Shown: positions 11,801-20,638 of the stretch, piece after piece
How the letters are laid out: the number at the start of each line of letters is the position of its first letter
Position numbering within the stretch: the first letter of the stretch is position 1
Notes under the pieces: model-generated
The model's input: only the letters and a program-made list of their open reading frames with translations
Databases searched by the model: none
Told to the model about the DNA's origin: nothing
Program-made: the position numbers and the translations under genes
Assembly: GCF_013184545.1 (NCBI RefSeq)
Contig: NZ_JAAOJA010000002.1
Coordinates: 496,001 to 560,000, forward strand
DNA length: 64,000 bases
Source of the DNA: Pseudomonas tumuqii
GTDB taxonomy: Bacteria; Pseudomonadota; Gammaproteobacteria; Pseudomonadales; Pseudomonadaceae
Reading direction: 5' to 3'

Positions 11801-13549
11801 TCAGGCGGAATTGCCGCCGAGGTTGAAATGCCGGACCTGGGCGTGCAACCGCTCGGCCAGTTCGGCGAGGTCGTGGCTGGCTTCGGTGACCTCATTGGAG
11901 CCTTCGGCATTGCCGCTGGCCAAGTCGCGGATCATCTCGATCCGCTGGCTGATGTCCTGGGCCACCGCGGCCTGCTGCTCGGCCGCGCTGGCGATCTGGA
12001 CGGCCATGTCACTGATCTCTCGGTTGGCGCCAGTGATGACTTCCAACGCCTGCCTGGCCTCAATCGCCTGGCTGGCGCCCGATTCCGCCTGTGTACGGCT
12101 TTGGCCCATCACCCCAGCTGCTTTGTTGGCGCCGGCTTGCAGGCGCTCGATCATCTCCTGGATTTCCCGGGTGGAGTCCTGAGTGCGCTTGGCCAGCGAA
12201 CGTACTTCATCGGCGACCACGGCAAAGCCGCGGCCCTGTTCACCGGCGCGGGCTGCTTCGATGGCCGCGTTAAGAGCCAGCAGGTTGGTCTGGTCGGCGA
12301 TGCTGCGAATCACATTGAGGATGCTACCGATATCGGCCGTGTCCTGTGCCAGGGTCTGCACCACAGTCGCGGCATTGCCGATTTCATGGGCCAGGGCGTC
12401 GATCGATTCGACCATCTGTCCGACCAGCAGGTGGCCGGCGTTGGCGGCCTGGTCGGCGCGCTGCGCCGCTTCGGCTGTTTGCGTGGAATGACGCGCGACT
12501 TCTTGCACCGTGGCCGCCATCTCGGTCATGGCTGCCGCCACTTCCGTAGTGTGCAGTTCCTGCTGCTTGAGGTTGTGCTGGGTCGATGTGGTGGTGCTGG
12601 TCAGCTGCGACGCGGAAACGCTCAGCTGGCTGCTTGAGTGCATCACGTTGCTGACGATTTCGCGCAGTTTGCTCACCATCTGGCCGAATGAGTGCGATAG
12701 CACGCCAAACTCACCACCGCTTTGCGCGGCGAGGTGTGTGCCCAGCTCGCCTTCGGCGACCCGGCGTGCTTCGTCGCTCAAACGCAGCAATGCGCCGGAA
12801 ACCTTGCGACGAATCGTGAATATGCCGACGGCCGCAATCAGGATCAGGATCACGACCATCAGCGTCACGGCGACCATGTAGCGCTCGCCTATCCGGGCGT
12901 AGTGGGTAACGTCTTCTGCGGTCCGTCGGTCGAGCAAGGCATAGAAGTCATCCACTGGCTGCATGATCTTGGCTTTTTCCCGATGGTATTCCGGGCTGTG
13001 CATCAGTTGGCTGGCCAGTATCCGGTCGGGCGTTCCTTGTCTGGTGAAGCCGCCCTGGCCATCGGCTAGCAGGCCTTTGGCCAGGTTCATCGCCTCGGTC
13101 TCGATCTGTACCAAGGCATTGGAATTGGCCTGGGCCTCGGCCAGCTTGTTCAGTTCCGCCTGGCTGAAACCCTGGCGCTGCATCAGCTCGAGCAGCGGCG
13201 CGGATTCCCCGTTGGCTCTGGGGGCGGGTAGGCCGGCGGCCAGGAAATCCCAATACAAGCGCTCATACTGCTGTGGTCGGGCGCGTTTGCCGTTGCGGAT
13301 ATCGAGCACCTGCCAATATTGCTCTTCATAGTGCGAGTCGCCGGTGACGGCGAAGGTACGTGCCAGGCGTGTGAGGTCGTCGGAGCTTTGCCTCAGTTCG
13401 TCCGCCAGCAGGTAGGAGCGATAACGATTTTCCTGGCTCACGCTCAGGTGGTCCTGGTTGGCGAGCATCAGCATGACCAAGGCTGAAACCAGGACGGTGC
13501 AGAAGATGATGGCGGCGAAAATCAGGGAAAAAAGGCGCTGCACGGACAT
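11801..13549 (-). CDS. Methyl-accepting chemotaxis protein
   Basis: Inner-membrane chemoreceptor of 582 residues that relays periplasmic ligand signals to CheA/CheW. Membrane segment 1 is at about 8-30. The mostly helical periplasmic region (about 31-205) contains [20 protein letters not shown] and a [20 protein letters not shown] stretch. Membrane segment 2 is at about 225-248, followed by HAMP and the signalling domain. The hairpin tip is [20 protein letters not shown] then [25 protein letters not shown] precedes the ATG. The periplasmic type is one I have seen in many Pseudomonas sensors but cannot name, so the ligand is unknown. It converges on brnQ. Confidence 0.9.
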   Translation of the reverse strand: MSVQRLFSLIFAAIIFCTVLVSALVMLMLANQDHLSVSQENRYRSYLLADELRQSSDDLTRLARTFAVTGDSHYEEQYWQVLDIRNGKRARPQQYERLYWDFLAAGLPAPRANGESAPLLELMQRQGFSQAELNKLAEAQANSNALVQIETEAMNLAKGLLADGQGGFTRQGTPDRILASQLMHSPEYHREKAKIMQPVDDFYALLDRRTAEDVTHYARIGERYMVAVTLMVVILILIAAVGIFTIRRKVSGALLRLSDEARRVAEGELGTHLAAQSGGEFGVLSHSFGQMVSKLREIVSNVMHSSSQLSVSASQLTSTTTSTQHNLKQQELHTTEVAAAMTEMAATVQEVARHSTQTAEAAQRADQAANAGHLLVGQMVESIDALAHEIGNAATVVQTLAQDTADIGSILNVIRSIADQTNLLALNAAIEAARAGEQGRGFAVVADEVRSLAKRTQDSTREIQEMIERLQAGANKAAGVMGQSRTQAESGASQAIEARQALEVITGANREISDMAVQIASAAEQQAAVAQDISQRIEMIRDLASGNAEGSNEVTEASHDLAELAERLHAQVRHFNLGGNSA

Positions 13550-13808
13550 GCCGGCTCTCCTTGGCGGTATTGTGGGACTTCCTGTCTCATCAAAGCATGC
13601 AGGTTTCTAGCGCAATGACTGGACTCGAACACGGGTTGAGTTTGGCACCGTCATGGTGCGTTTGCTGTTGCAGTGTTGTTCAGGTGCTGGCACTTCGCAA
13701 CTGCCCGCCGCGGTTTATTTTTTGGCGCATGCAAGTCGGTCCTGCGGCGCGTGGCAACCAGTGCTGCGGCGCGCGAACAAGGTAGCGGTACAGCCGCGTT
13801 CGGCTCGC

Positions 13809-13814
13809 TATAAT
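13809..13814 (+). promoter_or_regulatory. Candidate -10 box upstream of the DUF599 gene
   Basis: A perfect TATAAT lies 24 bases before the ATG at 13838. The hexamer 17 bases upstream (13786-13791, CGGTAC) is a poor -35, so this is a candidate sigma-70 promoter with a weak upstream element. Confidence 0.4.
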
Positions 13815-13837
13815 CGCGCCCTAGACTGGGGGGACTC

Positions 13838-14575
13838 ATGAACATTCTCGAAAACAATCTCTGGCAGCAGCTAGTGGCTATTGCCTGGTTTCTGCTGTGC
13901 TGGGGCGGCTACAGCCGCTATGCGCTGTTCAAGGGTCGCACCACGCCTTGCCTGGCCAGTGTCCTGCATCTCTACCGCGAGGACTGGATGCGCCGCATGC
14001 TGTTGCGCGAAAACCGCATCGCCGATGCCAACGTGATCGGCAACCTGGAGCGCAATGCCTCGTTCTTCGCCTCCAGCACCCTGATCATTCTTGCCGGTAT
14101 CCTCACCGTGCTGGGTGCCTCCGATCGCGCGGTGTCGTTGCTGGCCGACCTGCCCTTCGTGCAGGCGGCCAGTCGCGAGATGTCGGAGGTCAAGTTGCTG
14201 TGTCTGGGGGTGGTATTCGTGTATGCCTTCTTTACCTTCAGCTGGTGCATGCGCCAGTACAATTTCGCTGCCGTGTTGGTCGGTTCGGCGCCGATGCTGG
14301 GCGAGCGGCATGTTACCGAGCAGGAGCGCAAGTCGTTTTCCGAGCGCACCGCGCGGGTGATCTCGATGGCGGCCAACCAGTTCAACTACGGTTTGCGTGC
14401 CTATTACTTTGGCATGGCGACGTTGTCCTGGTTTATCAATCCCTGGTTCTTCATTGCGGTGACCACTGGCGTGGTGTTGGTACTCTACCGCCGCGAGTTC
14501 CATTCCGATGTGCTTGAAGTGATGGTCTATACCCAGACTGCAATGGTTGAACCGGCCAAGGAGAAGGGCGAATGA
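13838..14575 (+). CDS. DUF599 integral membrane protein
   Basis: Uncharacterised inner-membrane protein of 245 residues that matches the DUF599 family in pattern. It has an N-terminal membrane segment (QLVAIAWFLLCWGGYSRYAL), a soluble stretch with YREDWMRRMLLRENRIADAN, and at least three more hydrophobic segments around 77-97, 119-140 and 194-220. RNASFFASSTLIILAGILT is characteristic of the family. GGGGGA precedes the ATG at 13838. The stop overlaps the next start by four bases (ATGA), so it is probably coupled to the MAPEG protein. No function is established for the family. Confidence 0.75.
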   Translation: MNILENNLWQQLVAIAWFLLCWGGYSRYALFKGRTTPCLASVLHLYREDWMRRMLLRENRIADANVIGNLERNASFFASSTLIILAGILTVLGASDRAVSLLADLPFVQAASREMSEVKLLCLGVVFVYAFFTFSWCMRQYNFAAVLVGSAPMLGERHVTEQERKSFSERTARVISMAANQFNYGLRAYYFGMATLSWFINPWFFIAVTTGVVLVLYRREFHSDVLEVMVYTQTAMVEPAKEKGE

Positions 14576-14961
14576 GTTTGTCATTTTGGTGCATTTTTAT
14601 CAGCGCGCTGCTGATCTTTCTGGCCAAGGCGCCAGTGGCCAGGGCCATGCAGCAGGAGAGCGGGGTGTATGACAATCATCACCCGCGCAGCCAGCAAGCC
14701 CGGCTGACTGGTTTCGGCGCGCGGGCGTTGGCGGCCCACCTGAACAGTTTCGAGGCCTTCCCGTTGTTTGCCGTGGGCGTGCTGATGGCCCATGTCACCC
14801 AGACCCATGGGCTGCTGGTGGATGTGCTGGCACTGACGTTCGTGGTCGCGCGGGTGCTGTATCTGCTGTTCTATTGGGCGGATATGCACTGGCAGCGCAG
14901 CCTGGTGTGGGGGGTAGGCTTGCTGTGCAGTCTATTGCTGATGCTGACTCCCGCCCTGTAA
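14572..14961 (+). CDS. MAPEG family membrane protein
   Basis: Small inner-membrane protein of 129 residues with four predicted helices. DNHHPRSQQARLTGFGARAL and AHLNSFEAFPLFAVGVL match the bacterial MAPEG family, relatives of microsomal glutathione S-transferase. Some relatives conjugate glutathione; this protein's activity cannot be told from sequence. The ATG overlaps the DUF599 stop, and AAGGAG is in place inside the upstream gene. A long perfect palindrome follows the stop and probably ends this two-gene operon. Confidence 0.8.
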   Translation: MSLSFWCIFISALLIFLAKAPVARAMQQESGVYDNHHPRSQQARLTGFGARALAAHLNSFEAFPLFAVGVLMAHVTQTHGLLVDVLALTFVVARVLYLLFYWADMHWQRSLVWGVGLLCSLLLMLTPAL

Positions 14962-14970
14962 TAACAGCAG

Positions 14971-15007
14971 AAACGCCAAGGCCCGCATAACGCGGGCCTT
15001 GGCGTTT
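14971..15007. terminator. Bidirectional palindromic terminator
   Basis: AAACGCCAAGGCCCGC (14971-14986) and GCGGGCCTTGGCGTTT (14992-15007) form a perfect 16-bp stem with a 5-base loop. It sits between the convergent MAPEG gene and a small lipoprotein gene. The stem's own A and T ends give a short U-tract in each direction. Confidence 0.75.
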
Positions 15008-15073
15008 GAGTGGGTCACCGGCATCTCAGATGGCGTGATCCGCGATCATCTGCGATTTTTGCCGGTGATCGGC

Positions 15074-15265
15074 TTAGTCTTCCATCACTTCTTCTGTTTT
15101 CTGCTTGACCGCTTCACCGGTATCTTCGGCCGCGTCACCCACGGATTCAGCCGCTTCCGAGACGGACTCCTTGGCCGACTCCATCTTGTCTTCCGGCGTT
15201 TTTTCGCAAGCGGCCAGCGCCAGGACAGCAGCGAGAAGCAGGGTATAGGTAAATGGCTTTTGCAC
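15074..15265 (-). CDS. Small acidic lipoprotein
   Basis: Predicted lipoprotein of 63 residues. The GTG at 15263-15265 is preferred because AAGGAG lies about eight bases upstream and it puts a signal peptide directly at the N-terminus (VQKPFTYTLLLAAVLALAAC, lipobox LAAC). Longer starts add a charged stretch before the signal. The mature part is one predicted amphipathic helix rich in Glu, Lys and Ala (SVSEAAESVGDAAEDTGEAV). No enzyme motif is present. It could be a small envelope or stress lipoprotein; no function is assigned. It is transcribed away from the thioesterase pair. Confidence 0.7.
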   Translation of the reverse strand: MQKPFTYTLLLAAVLALAACEKTPEDKMESAKESVSEAAESVGDAAEDTGEAVKQKTEEVMED

Positions 15266-15464
15266 GGTCAGTACTCCTTGTGGACATTTAGGATGGCAGA
15301 TGGCTGAGTTGCCCCAGGCATAGCCCATTCGAGCATAGCCCGTTCGACTAAGTTCCCCGTCAATTGTTTGATCAGTGTTCTCCTCCAGCATCATGACAAT
15401 GTGCCGTGGCCCGGTGAGGCGCTATCATTCGCGCCCTTTGTGCCGTTGTGGTGGGACTGAATCG

Positions 15465-15941
15465 ATGAGCAATACCCTCATTCTCGAGCAGACGCAGCGC
15501 TTCTTGGCGGCGCTGCGTCATTGCCAGGTGCTCGGACTCCAGGTGCATGACGCCAGCCCCCTGGGATTGACCCTGCGTTTGCCCTATAGCAGGCAGATAG
15601 TGGGTGATCCGGAGTCCGGGGTGATTCACGGTGGTGCGATAACCACCCTGATGGATACCACCTGTGGTATTTCAACCGTCTGCGCGCTGGCTGAGTTCGA
15701 GGTTTGCCCAACCCTCGACCTGCGCATCGACTACATGCACCCGGCCGAGCCGAACAAGGACGTGTTCGGTTTTGCCGAATGCTACCGGGTTACGCCGAAT
15801 ATCATCTTCACCCGCGGTTATGCCTATCAGGACGACCCGGCGCAGCCGATTGCCCACGTAGTCGGGACTTTCATGCGCATGGGCAAAGGCGTGACGGGCG
15901 ACAAACAACTCAAGCGTGACATTCAAGGGGCTGGCGCATGA
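15465..15941 (+). CDS. PaaI-type hotdog thioesterase
   Basis: Predicted acyl-CoA thioesterase of 158 residues. The hotdog core has SGVIHGGAITTLMDTTCGIS, where HGG and the Asp of TLMDTT match the PaaI catalytic pattern, followed by the DLRIDYMHPA strand. The ATG at 15465 begins MSNTLILEQT; further upstream codons add unlikely sequence over the promoter region. A TATCAT about 40 bases upstream may be its -10 box. Its stop overlaps the start of a second hotdog gene, so the two probably form an operon and possibly a hetero-oligomer. The substrate is unknown. Confidence 0.82.
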   Translation: MSNTLILEQTQRFLAALRHCQVLGLQVHDASPLGLTLRLPYSRQIVGDPESGVIHGGAITTLMDTTCGISTVCALAEFEVCPTLDLRIDYMHPAEPNKDVFGFAECYRVTPNIIFTRGYAYQDDPAQPIAHVVGTFMRMGKGVTGDKQLKRDIQGAGA

Positions 15942-16384
15942 GTGACTTGAAACTCAATCAGCGGGTATCCCAGGCCCATGAAAACGGCGATTACGACGCG
16001 CTGATCAGCCTGATGCCTTATGCCAAATTGCTCGGCATGCAATGCCTGCGGCTGGGCGAAGACATGGTTTTCCGCTTGCCGGCCAACCAGGACAACATCG
16101 GCAACCCGCTCCTGCCGGCGTTGCACGGCGGGGTGATCGCCGGCTTCATGGAACATGCCGCCATGCTCCATCTGCTGATGTTCATGGGTATTCCACATTT
16201 GCCGAAAATCATCGACTTCTCGATAGATTACCTGCGCGCCGGTCATTATCGTGACACCTATGCCCAGTGCCAGGTGTGGCGACAAGGTCGTCGCGTCGCC
16301 AACGTGGCAATTACGGCCTGGCAAACCAATCAAACCGAGCCTATTGCCACGGCACGGGCGCACTTCAAGGTCGACGAGCCTTGA
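15938..16384 (+). CDS. Second PaaI-type hotdog thioesterase
   Basis: Predicted thioesterase of 148 residues encoded with a four-base ATGA overlap behind another hotdog gene. The core is LLPALHGGVIAGFMEHAAML, with Glu in place of the Asp of its neighbour, then IIDFSIDYLRAGHYRDTYAQ. It has the same fold as the upstream protein but clear divergence, so this is an old duplication or a recruited partner. The substrate is unknown. The two proteins may work on different acyl chains or assemble together. Confidence 0.82.
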   Translation: MSDLKLNQRVSQAHENGDYDALISLMPYAKLLGMQCLRLGEDMVFRLPANQDNIGNPLLPALHGGVIAGFMEHAAMLHLLMFMGIPHLPKIIDFSIDYLRAGHYRDTYAQCQVWRQGRRVANVAITAWQTNQTEPIATARAHFKVDEP

Positions 16385-16434
16385 GTCCGCCACGCCTAAC
16401 GGACCTGCTCGGTATCTCTAGTTAAGGAACTTGA

Positions 16435-17691
16435 ATGGACGCGTTGCTGATCCTCGGTGGCTTGCTGCTGATTCTGGCCGGCCTGGTCTGGCTGGTGATG
16501 CGCGCCTTCGGCACGGGGCTGCTCTGGGGCTGGGCGAGTCTGCTGCCGCCGTTTACGCTGCTGTATGTGCTGCGTCACTGGCGCAGTGCGCGTCAGGCGC
16601 TGGGCCTCAGCGCCCTGGGGTTTATCCCGCTGATCGTCGGCTTGACCCTGCTAGCCAGCCAGGATTCGCAGCGTCTGCATGCGTTGTTGAGTATGCAGTG
16701 GCTCAAGCCAGACGTGCAGGCCCCGGCGGAATTGGCCATCGAGTTGCACGGCGAGTTGCATGGCCAGCCTTTTGTGCCGCAGCAGGGCGAGTTGCTCGGC
16801 AGCGTACTCAGCCTGCGCGAAGGCCAGGATTTTTTTGCTCGTCGCGAACTGGTCATCCGCCTGCCGCAGCCCGTGACTGGTGCCTTGCGCCTCGATGTGT
16901 TGCCAGGCGACCAGGGCCCGCTGCCGGAAATCGAAGTGAGCTGGTTGCTGCCGGAGCAGGAACTGCCCGAGGCGCGTCGGCTGAGCCATGGCTACACCCT
17001 GCACCTGAACCTGCAACCTGTGCCACCGAACAAGCTGGCGGGCGATTTTCATCTGGTGCTGCCTGCACAATTCAAGACCACCCTGAGCGGCAGGATCGAG
17101 GTGTTCCGCGATGGTTTGCGTTATCGCGACGGCAAGGTCGATCGGCATGTCGACTCCACCGACACCCTGGCCTATGTCATCGCGGATTATCTGCAGCGGC
17201 GCTTTGCTACTCGCGCGGTGCAGTTGGGCCACTTGCCGGCGCTGACGCTGCCGACTGACAGCCTCGAACTGACCATCGAGGCGCAGATCGACGGGCAAGC
17301 GCAACGTCTGCCCATTCGCCTGAACAAGAGCGCATCGCGCGGCTGGGCGGTCGAGGCCGATCGCTTTGCCGCATTGCCTGAACCGGCGGTTGTGGCGCCT
17401 ACCCCTCAGGTGGCGGCCGCACCAGTCGCGGCGGTGAGCGGCGAGCGGATCAGCCGTCCGCTGGATCGGCGCCTGCGTTTCAGCCTGGACGGTCTGCTGC
17501 GCAGCCCAAGCCGTTATGAGAACCTGACCATGCGCGCGTCGACCACGCGCGGCAGTATGGCGGAGGGGCGTTTCCAGGGGGTCGACCAGCAAGGTCGCAT
17601 TGTCATCCGCCAGCGTCTGAGCGGTTCGGGTACAGCCAGCTATGCCTTGCGGCCCGAGGAAATCAGTAGGATCGAGCTGCTGGAACCCTGA
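16435..17691 (+). CDS. Membrane-anchored protein of unknown function
   Basis: Protein of 418 residues that I do not recognise. Hydrophobic segments lie at about 3-25, 27-44 and 62-80. A long soluble part follows, presumably periplasmic, with a beta-rich composition and sequences such as LRLDVLPGDQGPLPEIEVSW and LSGRIEVFRDGLRYRDGKVD. The C-terminal third has an Ala/Pro/Val linker near 320-335 and then a basic domain with RFQGVDQQGRIVIRQRL. No catalytic motif or signal cleavage site is evident. TTAAGGA precedes the ATG. It lies immediately upstream of htpG but outside the htpG heat-shock promoter. The gene in this position is conserved in my memory of P. aeruginosa, also without a function. Confidence 0.7.
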   Translation: MDALLILGGLLLILAGLVWLVMRAFGTGLLWGWASLLPPFTLLYVLRHWRSARQALGLSALGFIPLIVGLTLLASQDSQRLHALLSMQWLKPDVQAPAELAIELHGELHGQPFVPQQGELLGSVLSLREGQDFFARRELVIRLPQPVTGALRLDVLPGDQGPLPEIEVSWLLPEQELPEARRLSHGYTLHLNLQPVPPNKLAGDFHLVLPAQFKTTLSGRIEVFRDGLRYRDGKVDRHVDSTDTLAYVIADYLQRRFATRAVQLGHLPALTLPTDSLELTIEAQIDGQAQRLPIRLNKSASRGWAVEADRFAALPEPAVVAPTPQVAAAPVAAVSGERISRPLDRRLRFSLDGLLRSPSRYENLTMRASTTRGSMAEGRFQGVDQQGRIVIRQRLSGSGTASYALRPEEISRIELLEP

Positions 17692-17707
17692 GTGGCTTGG
17701 CCAACTA

Positions 17708-17735
17708 CTTGAAATCCAAAAGCTTGCCCCCATCT
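17708..17735 (+). promoter_or_regulatory. Sigma-32 (RpoH) heat-shock promoter of htpG
   Basis: CTTGAAA (17708-17714) and CCCCATCT (17728-17735) are separated by 13 bases. This matches the RpoH consensus CTTGAAA-N(11-16)-CCCCATNT essentially completely. It lies 53 bases before the htpG ATG, downstream of the stop of the preceding gene, so htpG has its own heat-induced promoter. Confidence 0.9.
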
Positions 17736-17787
17736 GCATGACATCCGCCGGATTCCGGCTTAGTCACCAATGTGGAGTTAGACGACC

Positions 17788-19707
17788 ATGAGTGTGGAAA
17801 CTCAAAAAGAAACCCTGGGCTTCCAGACCGAGGTGAAGCAACTGCTGAACCTGATGATCCATTCGCTGTATTCCAACAAGGAAATTTTCCTTCGCGAATT
17901 GATCTCCAACGCCTCGGATGCCACCGACAAGCTGCGTTTCGAGGCGCTGGCCAAGCCCGAGCTGCTGGAAGGTGGCGCCGCGCTGAAGATTCGCATCAGC
18001 TTCGACAAGGAAGCCAAGACCGTCACCCTCGAGGACAACGGCATCGGCATGAGCCGTGAGGACGCGATCACTCACCTCGGCACCATTGCCAAGTCGGGCA
18101 CCGCCGACTTCCTGCATCATCTGTCCGGCGACCAGAAGAAGGATTCGCACCTGATCGGTCAGTTCGGCGTGGGCTTCTATTCGGCCTTTATCGTCGCCGA
18201 CAAGGTCGACGTGTTCAGCCGTCGCGCCGGTCTGGCGGCCAGTGAAGGCGTGCATTGGGCGTCGAAGGGCGAGGGCGAGTTCGAGGTCGCCACCGTCGAC
18301 AAGGCCGAGCGCGGCACCCGTATCGTCCTGCACCTGAAGAAGGGTGAGGAAGAGTTCGCCGATGGTTGGCGTCTGCGCAACATCATCAAGAAATACTCCG
18401 ACCATATCGCCCTGCCGATCGAATTGCCGAAAGAGTCTGTTTCTTCTCTGGAGAGCGATGCAGAGGCTGACAAGCCGGCCGAAGTCGAGTGGGAAACCGT
18501 CAACCGCGCCAGCGCGTTGTGGACCCGCCCGCGCAACGAGATCAAGGACGAGGAATACCAGGAGTTCTACAAGCACGTTGCCCATGACTTCGACAACCCG
18601 CTGGCCTGGAGCCACAACAAGGTCGAGGGCAAGCTGGAGTACACCTCGCTGCTCTATGTACCGGGCCGGGCGCCGTTCGACCTGTACCAGCGCGATGCCT
18701 CCAAGGGCCTCAAACTGTATGTGCAGCGCGTGTTCATCATGGATCAGGCCGACGAGTTCCTGCCGTTGTACCTGCGCTTCATCAAGGGTGTGGTCGACTC
18801 CAACGACCTGTCGCTGAACATTTCCCGCGAGATCCTGCAGAAGGATCCGGTGATCGACTCGATGAAGTCGGCACTGACCAAGCGCGTACTGGACATGCTG
18901 GAAAAACTGGCGAAGAACGACCCCGAGCAGTACAAGGCGTTCTGGAAGAACTTCGGCCAGGTCCTCAAGGAAGGTCCGGCGGAAGATTTCGCCAACAAGG
19001 AGAAGATCGCCGGTTTACTGCGTTTCGCCTCCACCAGCAGCGACGCGGGCGAGCAGAGCGTGGCCCTGGCCGATTACATCGGGCGGATGAAGGAAGGTCA
19101 GGACAAGATCTACTACCTCTCCGGCGAATCCTACGCCCAGGTGAAGAACAGCCCGCACCTGGAAGTATTCCGCAAGAAAGGCATCGAGGTACTGCTGCTC
19201 ACTGACCGCATCGACGAGTGGTTGATGAGCTACCTCACCGAGTTCGACGGCAAGCACTTCGTCGACGTCGCCCGTGGCGACCTGGACCTGGGCAAGCTGG
19301 ATTCGGAAGAGGACAAGCAGGCTCAGGAAGAAGTGGCCAAGGCCAAGGAAGGCCTGGCCGAGCGCCTGAAAACCGCGCTGGGCGAGCAGGTGGCGCAGGT
19401 ACGGGTGTCCCATCGCCTGACCGATTCGCCGGCGATCCTCGCCATCGGCGAGCAGGACCTGGGCTTGCAGATGCGCCAGATTCTCGAGGCCAGCGGGCAG
19501 AAGGTGCCGGAATCCAAGCCGATCTTCGAGTTCAATCCCAACCATCCGCTGATCGAGAAGCTGGATGCCGAGCAGGACGAAGAGCGTTTCGCCGACCTCA
19601 GCCACATCCTCTTCGACCAGGCCGCGTTGGCGGCCGGTGACAGCCTGAAAGATCCGGCGGCCTACGTGCAGCGTCTGAACAAGCTGCTGGTCGAGCTCTC
19701 GGCCTGA
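17788..19707 (+). CDS. htpG: Chaperone HtpG (Hsp90 family)
   Basis: Cytoplasmic ATP-dependent chaperone that remodels client proteins, often with DnaK. The N-terminal GHKL ATPase domain shows [20 protein letters not shown] (Bergerat N box), EDNGIGMS and [18 protein letters not shown]. The middle domain includes YVQRVFIMD and the conserved SLNISREIL. The C-terminal dimerisation domain has [13 protein letters not shown] and ends without the MEEVD tail, as in bacteria. The length of 639 residues is typical. A near-perfect sigma-32 promoter lies 53 bases upstream and a U-tract terminator follows, so it is a one-gene heat-shock unit. Confidence 0.98.
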   Translation: MSVETQKETLGFQTEVKQLLNLMIHSLYSNKEIFLRELISNASDATDKLRFEALAKPELLEGGAALKIRISFDKEAKTVTLEDNGIGMSREDAITHLGTIAKSGTADFLHHLSGDQKKDSHLIGQFGVGFYSAFIVADKVDVFSRRAGLAASEGVHWASKGEGEFEVATVDKAERGTRIVLHLKKGEEEFADGWRLRNIIKKYSDHIALPIELPKESVSSLESDAEADKPAEVEWETVNRASALWTRPRNEIKDEEYQEFYKHVAHDFDNPLAWSHNKVEGKLEYTSLLYVPGRAPFDLYQRDASKGLKLYVQRVFIMDQADEFLPLYLRFIKGVVDSNDLSLNISREILQKDPVIDSMKSALTKRVLDMLEKLAKNDPEQYKAFWKNFGQVLKEGPAEDFANKEKIAGLLRFASTSSDAGEQSVALADYIGRMKEGQDKIYYLSGESYAQVKNSPHLEVFRKKGIEVLLLTDRIDEWLMSYLTEFDGKHFVDVARGDLDLGKLDSEEDKQAQEEVAKAKEGLAERLKTALGEQVAQVRVSHRLTDSPAILAIGEQDLGLQMRQILEASGQKVPESKPIFEFNPNHPLIEKLDAEQDEERFADLSHILFDQAALAAGDSLKDPAAYVQRLNKLLVELSA

Positions 19708-19739
19708 TACCTGCAGTGGTTTGATACCTGTAGTAATGA

Positions 19740-19767
19740 AAAAAGCCCGCTTATGCGGGCTTTTTTC
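19740..19767 (+). terminator. Intrinsic terminator of htpG
   Basis: AAAAGCCCGC (19741-19750) and GCGGGCTTTT pair around a TTAT loop and run into TTTTTT. The A-tract on the left makes it able to act in both directions. It lies about 33 bases after the htpG stop. Confidence 0.92.
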
Positions 19768-19827
19768 ATCGTGGTGCGCGCACAGGCGCTACTGTTTGAG
19801 GGGTACCCACTGAACAGGAGCAGGTCG

Positions 19828-20613
19828 ATGCACAAATCACTCATACCCTTGGCGCTGGTCGGCCTGGTCGGTGTCGCCGAGGCCGCGGTGGTGGTCAAGC
19901 CGGTGCCTTACGAGATCGACGGTGAAGCCTTCGAGGGCATGCTGATCTATGACGATGCGGTGACCAGTCCGCGGCCCGGCTTGCTGATGGTGCCGGACTG
20001 GCTGGGGGTGACCGAGAGCTCGGCGACGCAGGCCGAACTCGTCGCGGGCGACAAGTACGTGGTGTTCATGGCCGACATGTACGGCAAGGCGGTGCGCCCG
20101 AGCAATGTGCAGGAGGCGGGGGCGGCCGCCGGTGCGGTGCGCGGCGACCGGGCCTTGATGCGCAAGCGCGCCCAGGCCGCGGTCGAGGTGCTCAAGGCGC
20201 AGACCGCGCAGGTGGCCCTGAATAGCGGCAAGCTGGGCGCCATCGGTTTCTGTTTCGGCGGCGGCGCGGTGCTCGAGCTGGCCCGTTCGGGCGCCGATCT
20301 GCAAGGTTTCGTGTCCTTCCATGGCAATCTGGATACGCCGAACCCGGCCGATGCGCAGAACATCCAGGCGCCGCTGCTGGTGCTGCATGGCGCCGACGAT
20401 CCATCGGTGCCGCCGGAGCAGGTCGAGGGCTTTATCGCCGAGATGAAAGCGGCGAACACCGATTGGCAACTGGTCAGCTACGGCGGCGCGGTGCATTCCT
20501 TCACCAATCCGCAGGCCAATACCCCGGGTCGCAACCAGTACCATCCGCAGGTGGCGGCGCGGTCCTACCGGGCGATGAACGACCTGTTCGATGAGGTGTT
20601 CGCGGCGCAGTGA
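19828..20613 (+). CDS. Secreted dienelactone hydrolase family protein
   Basis: Alpha/beta hydrolase of 261 residues in the dienelactone hydrolase family. The catalytic triad is visible: Cys in GFCFGGGAVLE, Asp in HGADDPSVP and His in YGGAVHSFTNP. The ATG at 19828 follows ACAGGAG and gives a signal peptide (MHKSLIPLALVGLVGVAEA), so export to the periplasm is predicted, which is unusual for aromatic-pathway dienelactone hydrolases. The substrate is unknown; no catechol-pathway genes are nearby. It follows the htpG terminator and converges on a pirin gene with only a 25-base gap. Confidence 0.85.
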   Translation: MHKSLIPLALVGLVGVAEAAVVVKPVPYEIDGEAFEGMLIYDDAVTSPRPGLLMVPDWLGVTESSATQAELVAGDKYVVFMADMYGKAVRPSNVQEAGAAAGAVRGDRALMRKRAQAAVEVLKAQTAQVALNSGKLGAIGFCFGGGAVLELARSGADLQGFVSFHGNLDTPNPADAQNIQAPLLVLHGADDPSVPPEQVEGFIAEMKAANTDWQLVSYGGAVHSFTNPQANTPGRNQYHPQVAARSYRAMNDLFDEVFAAQ

Positions 20614-20638
20614 CAGGCGCGCTAACGACGGCGGGGGA

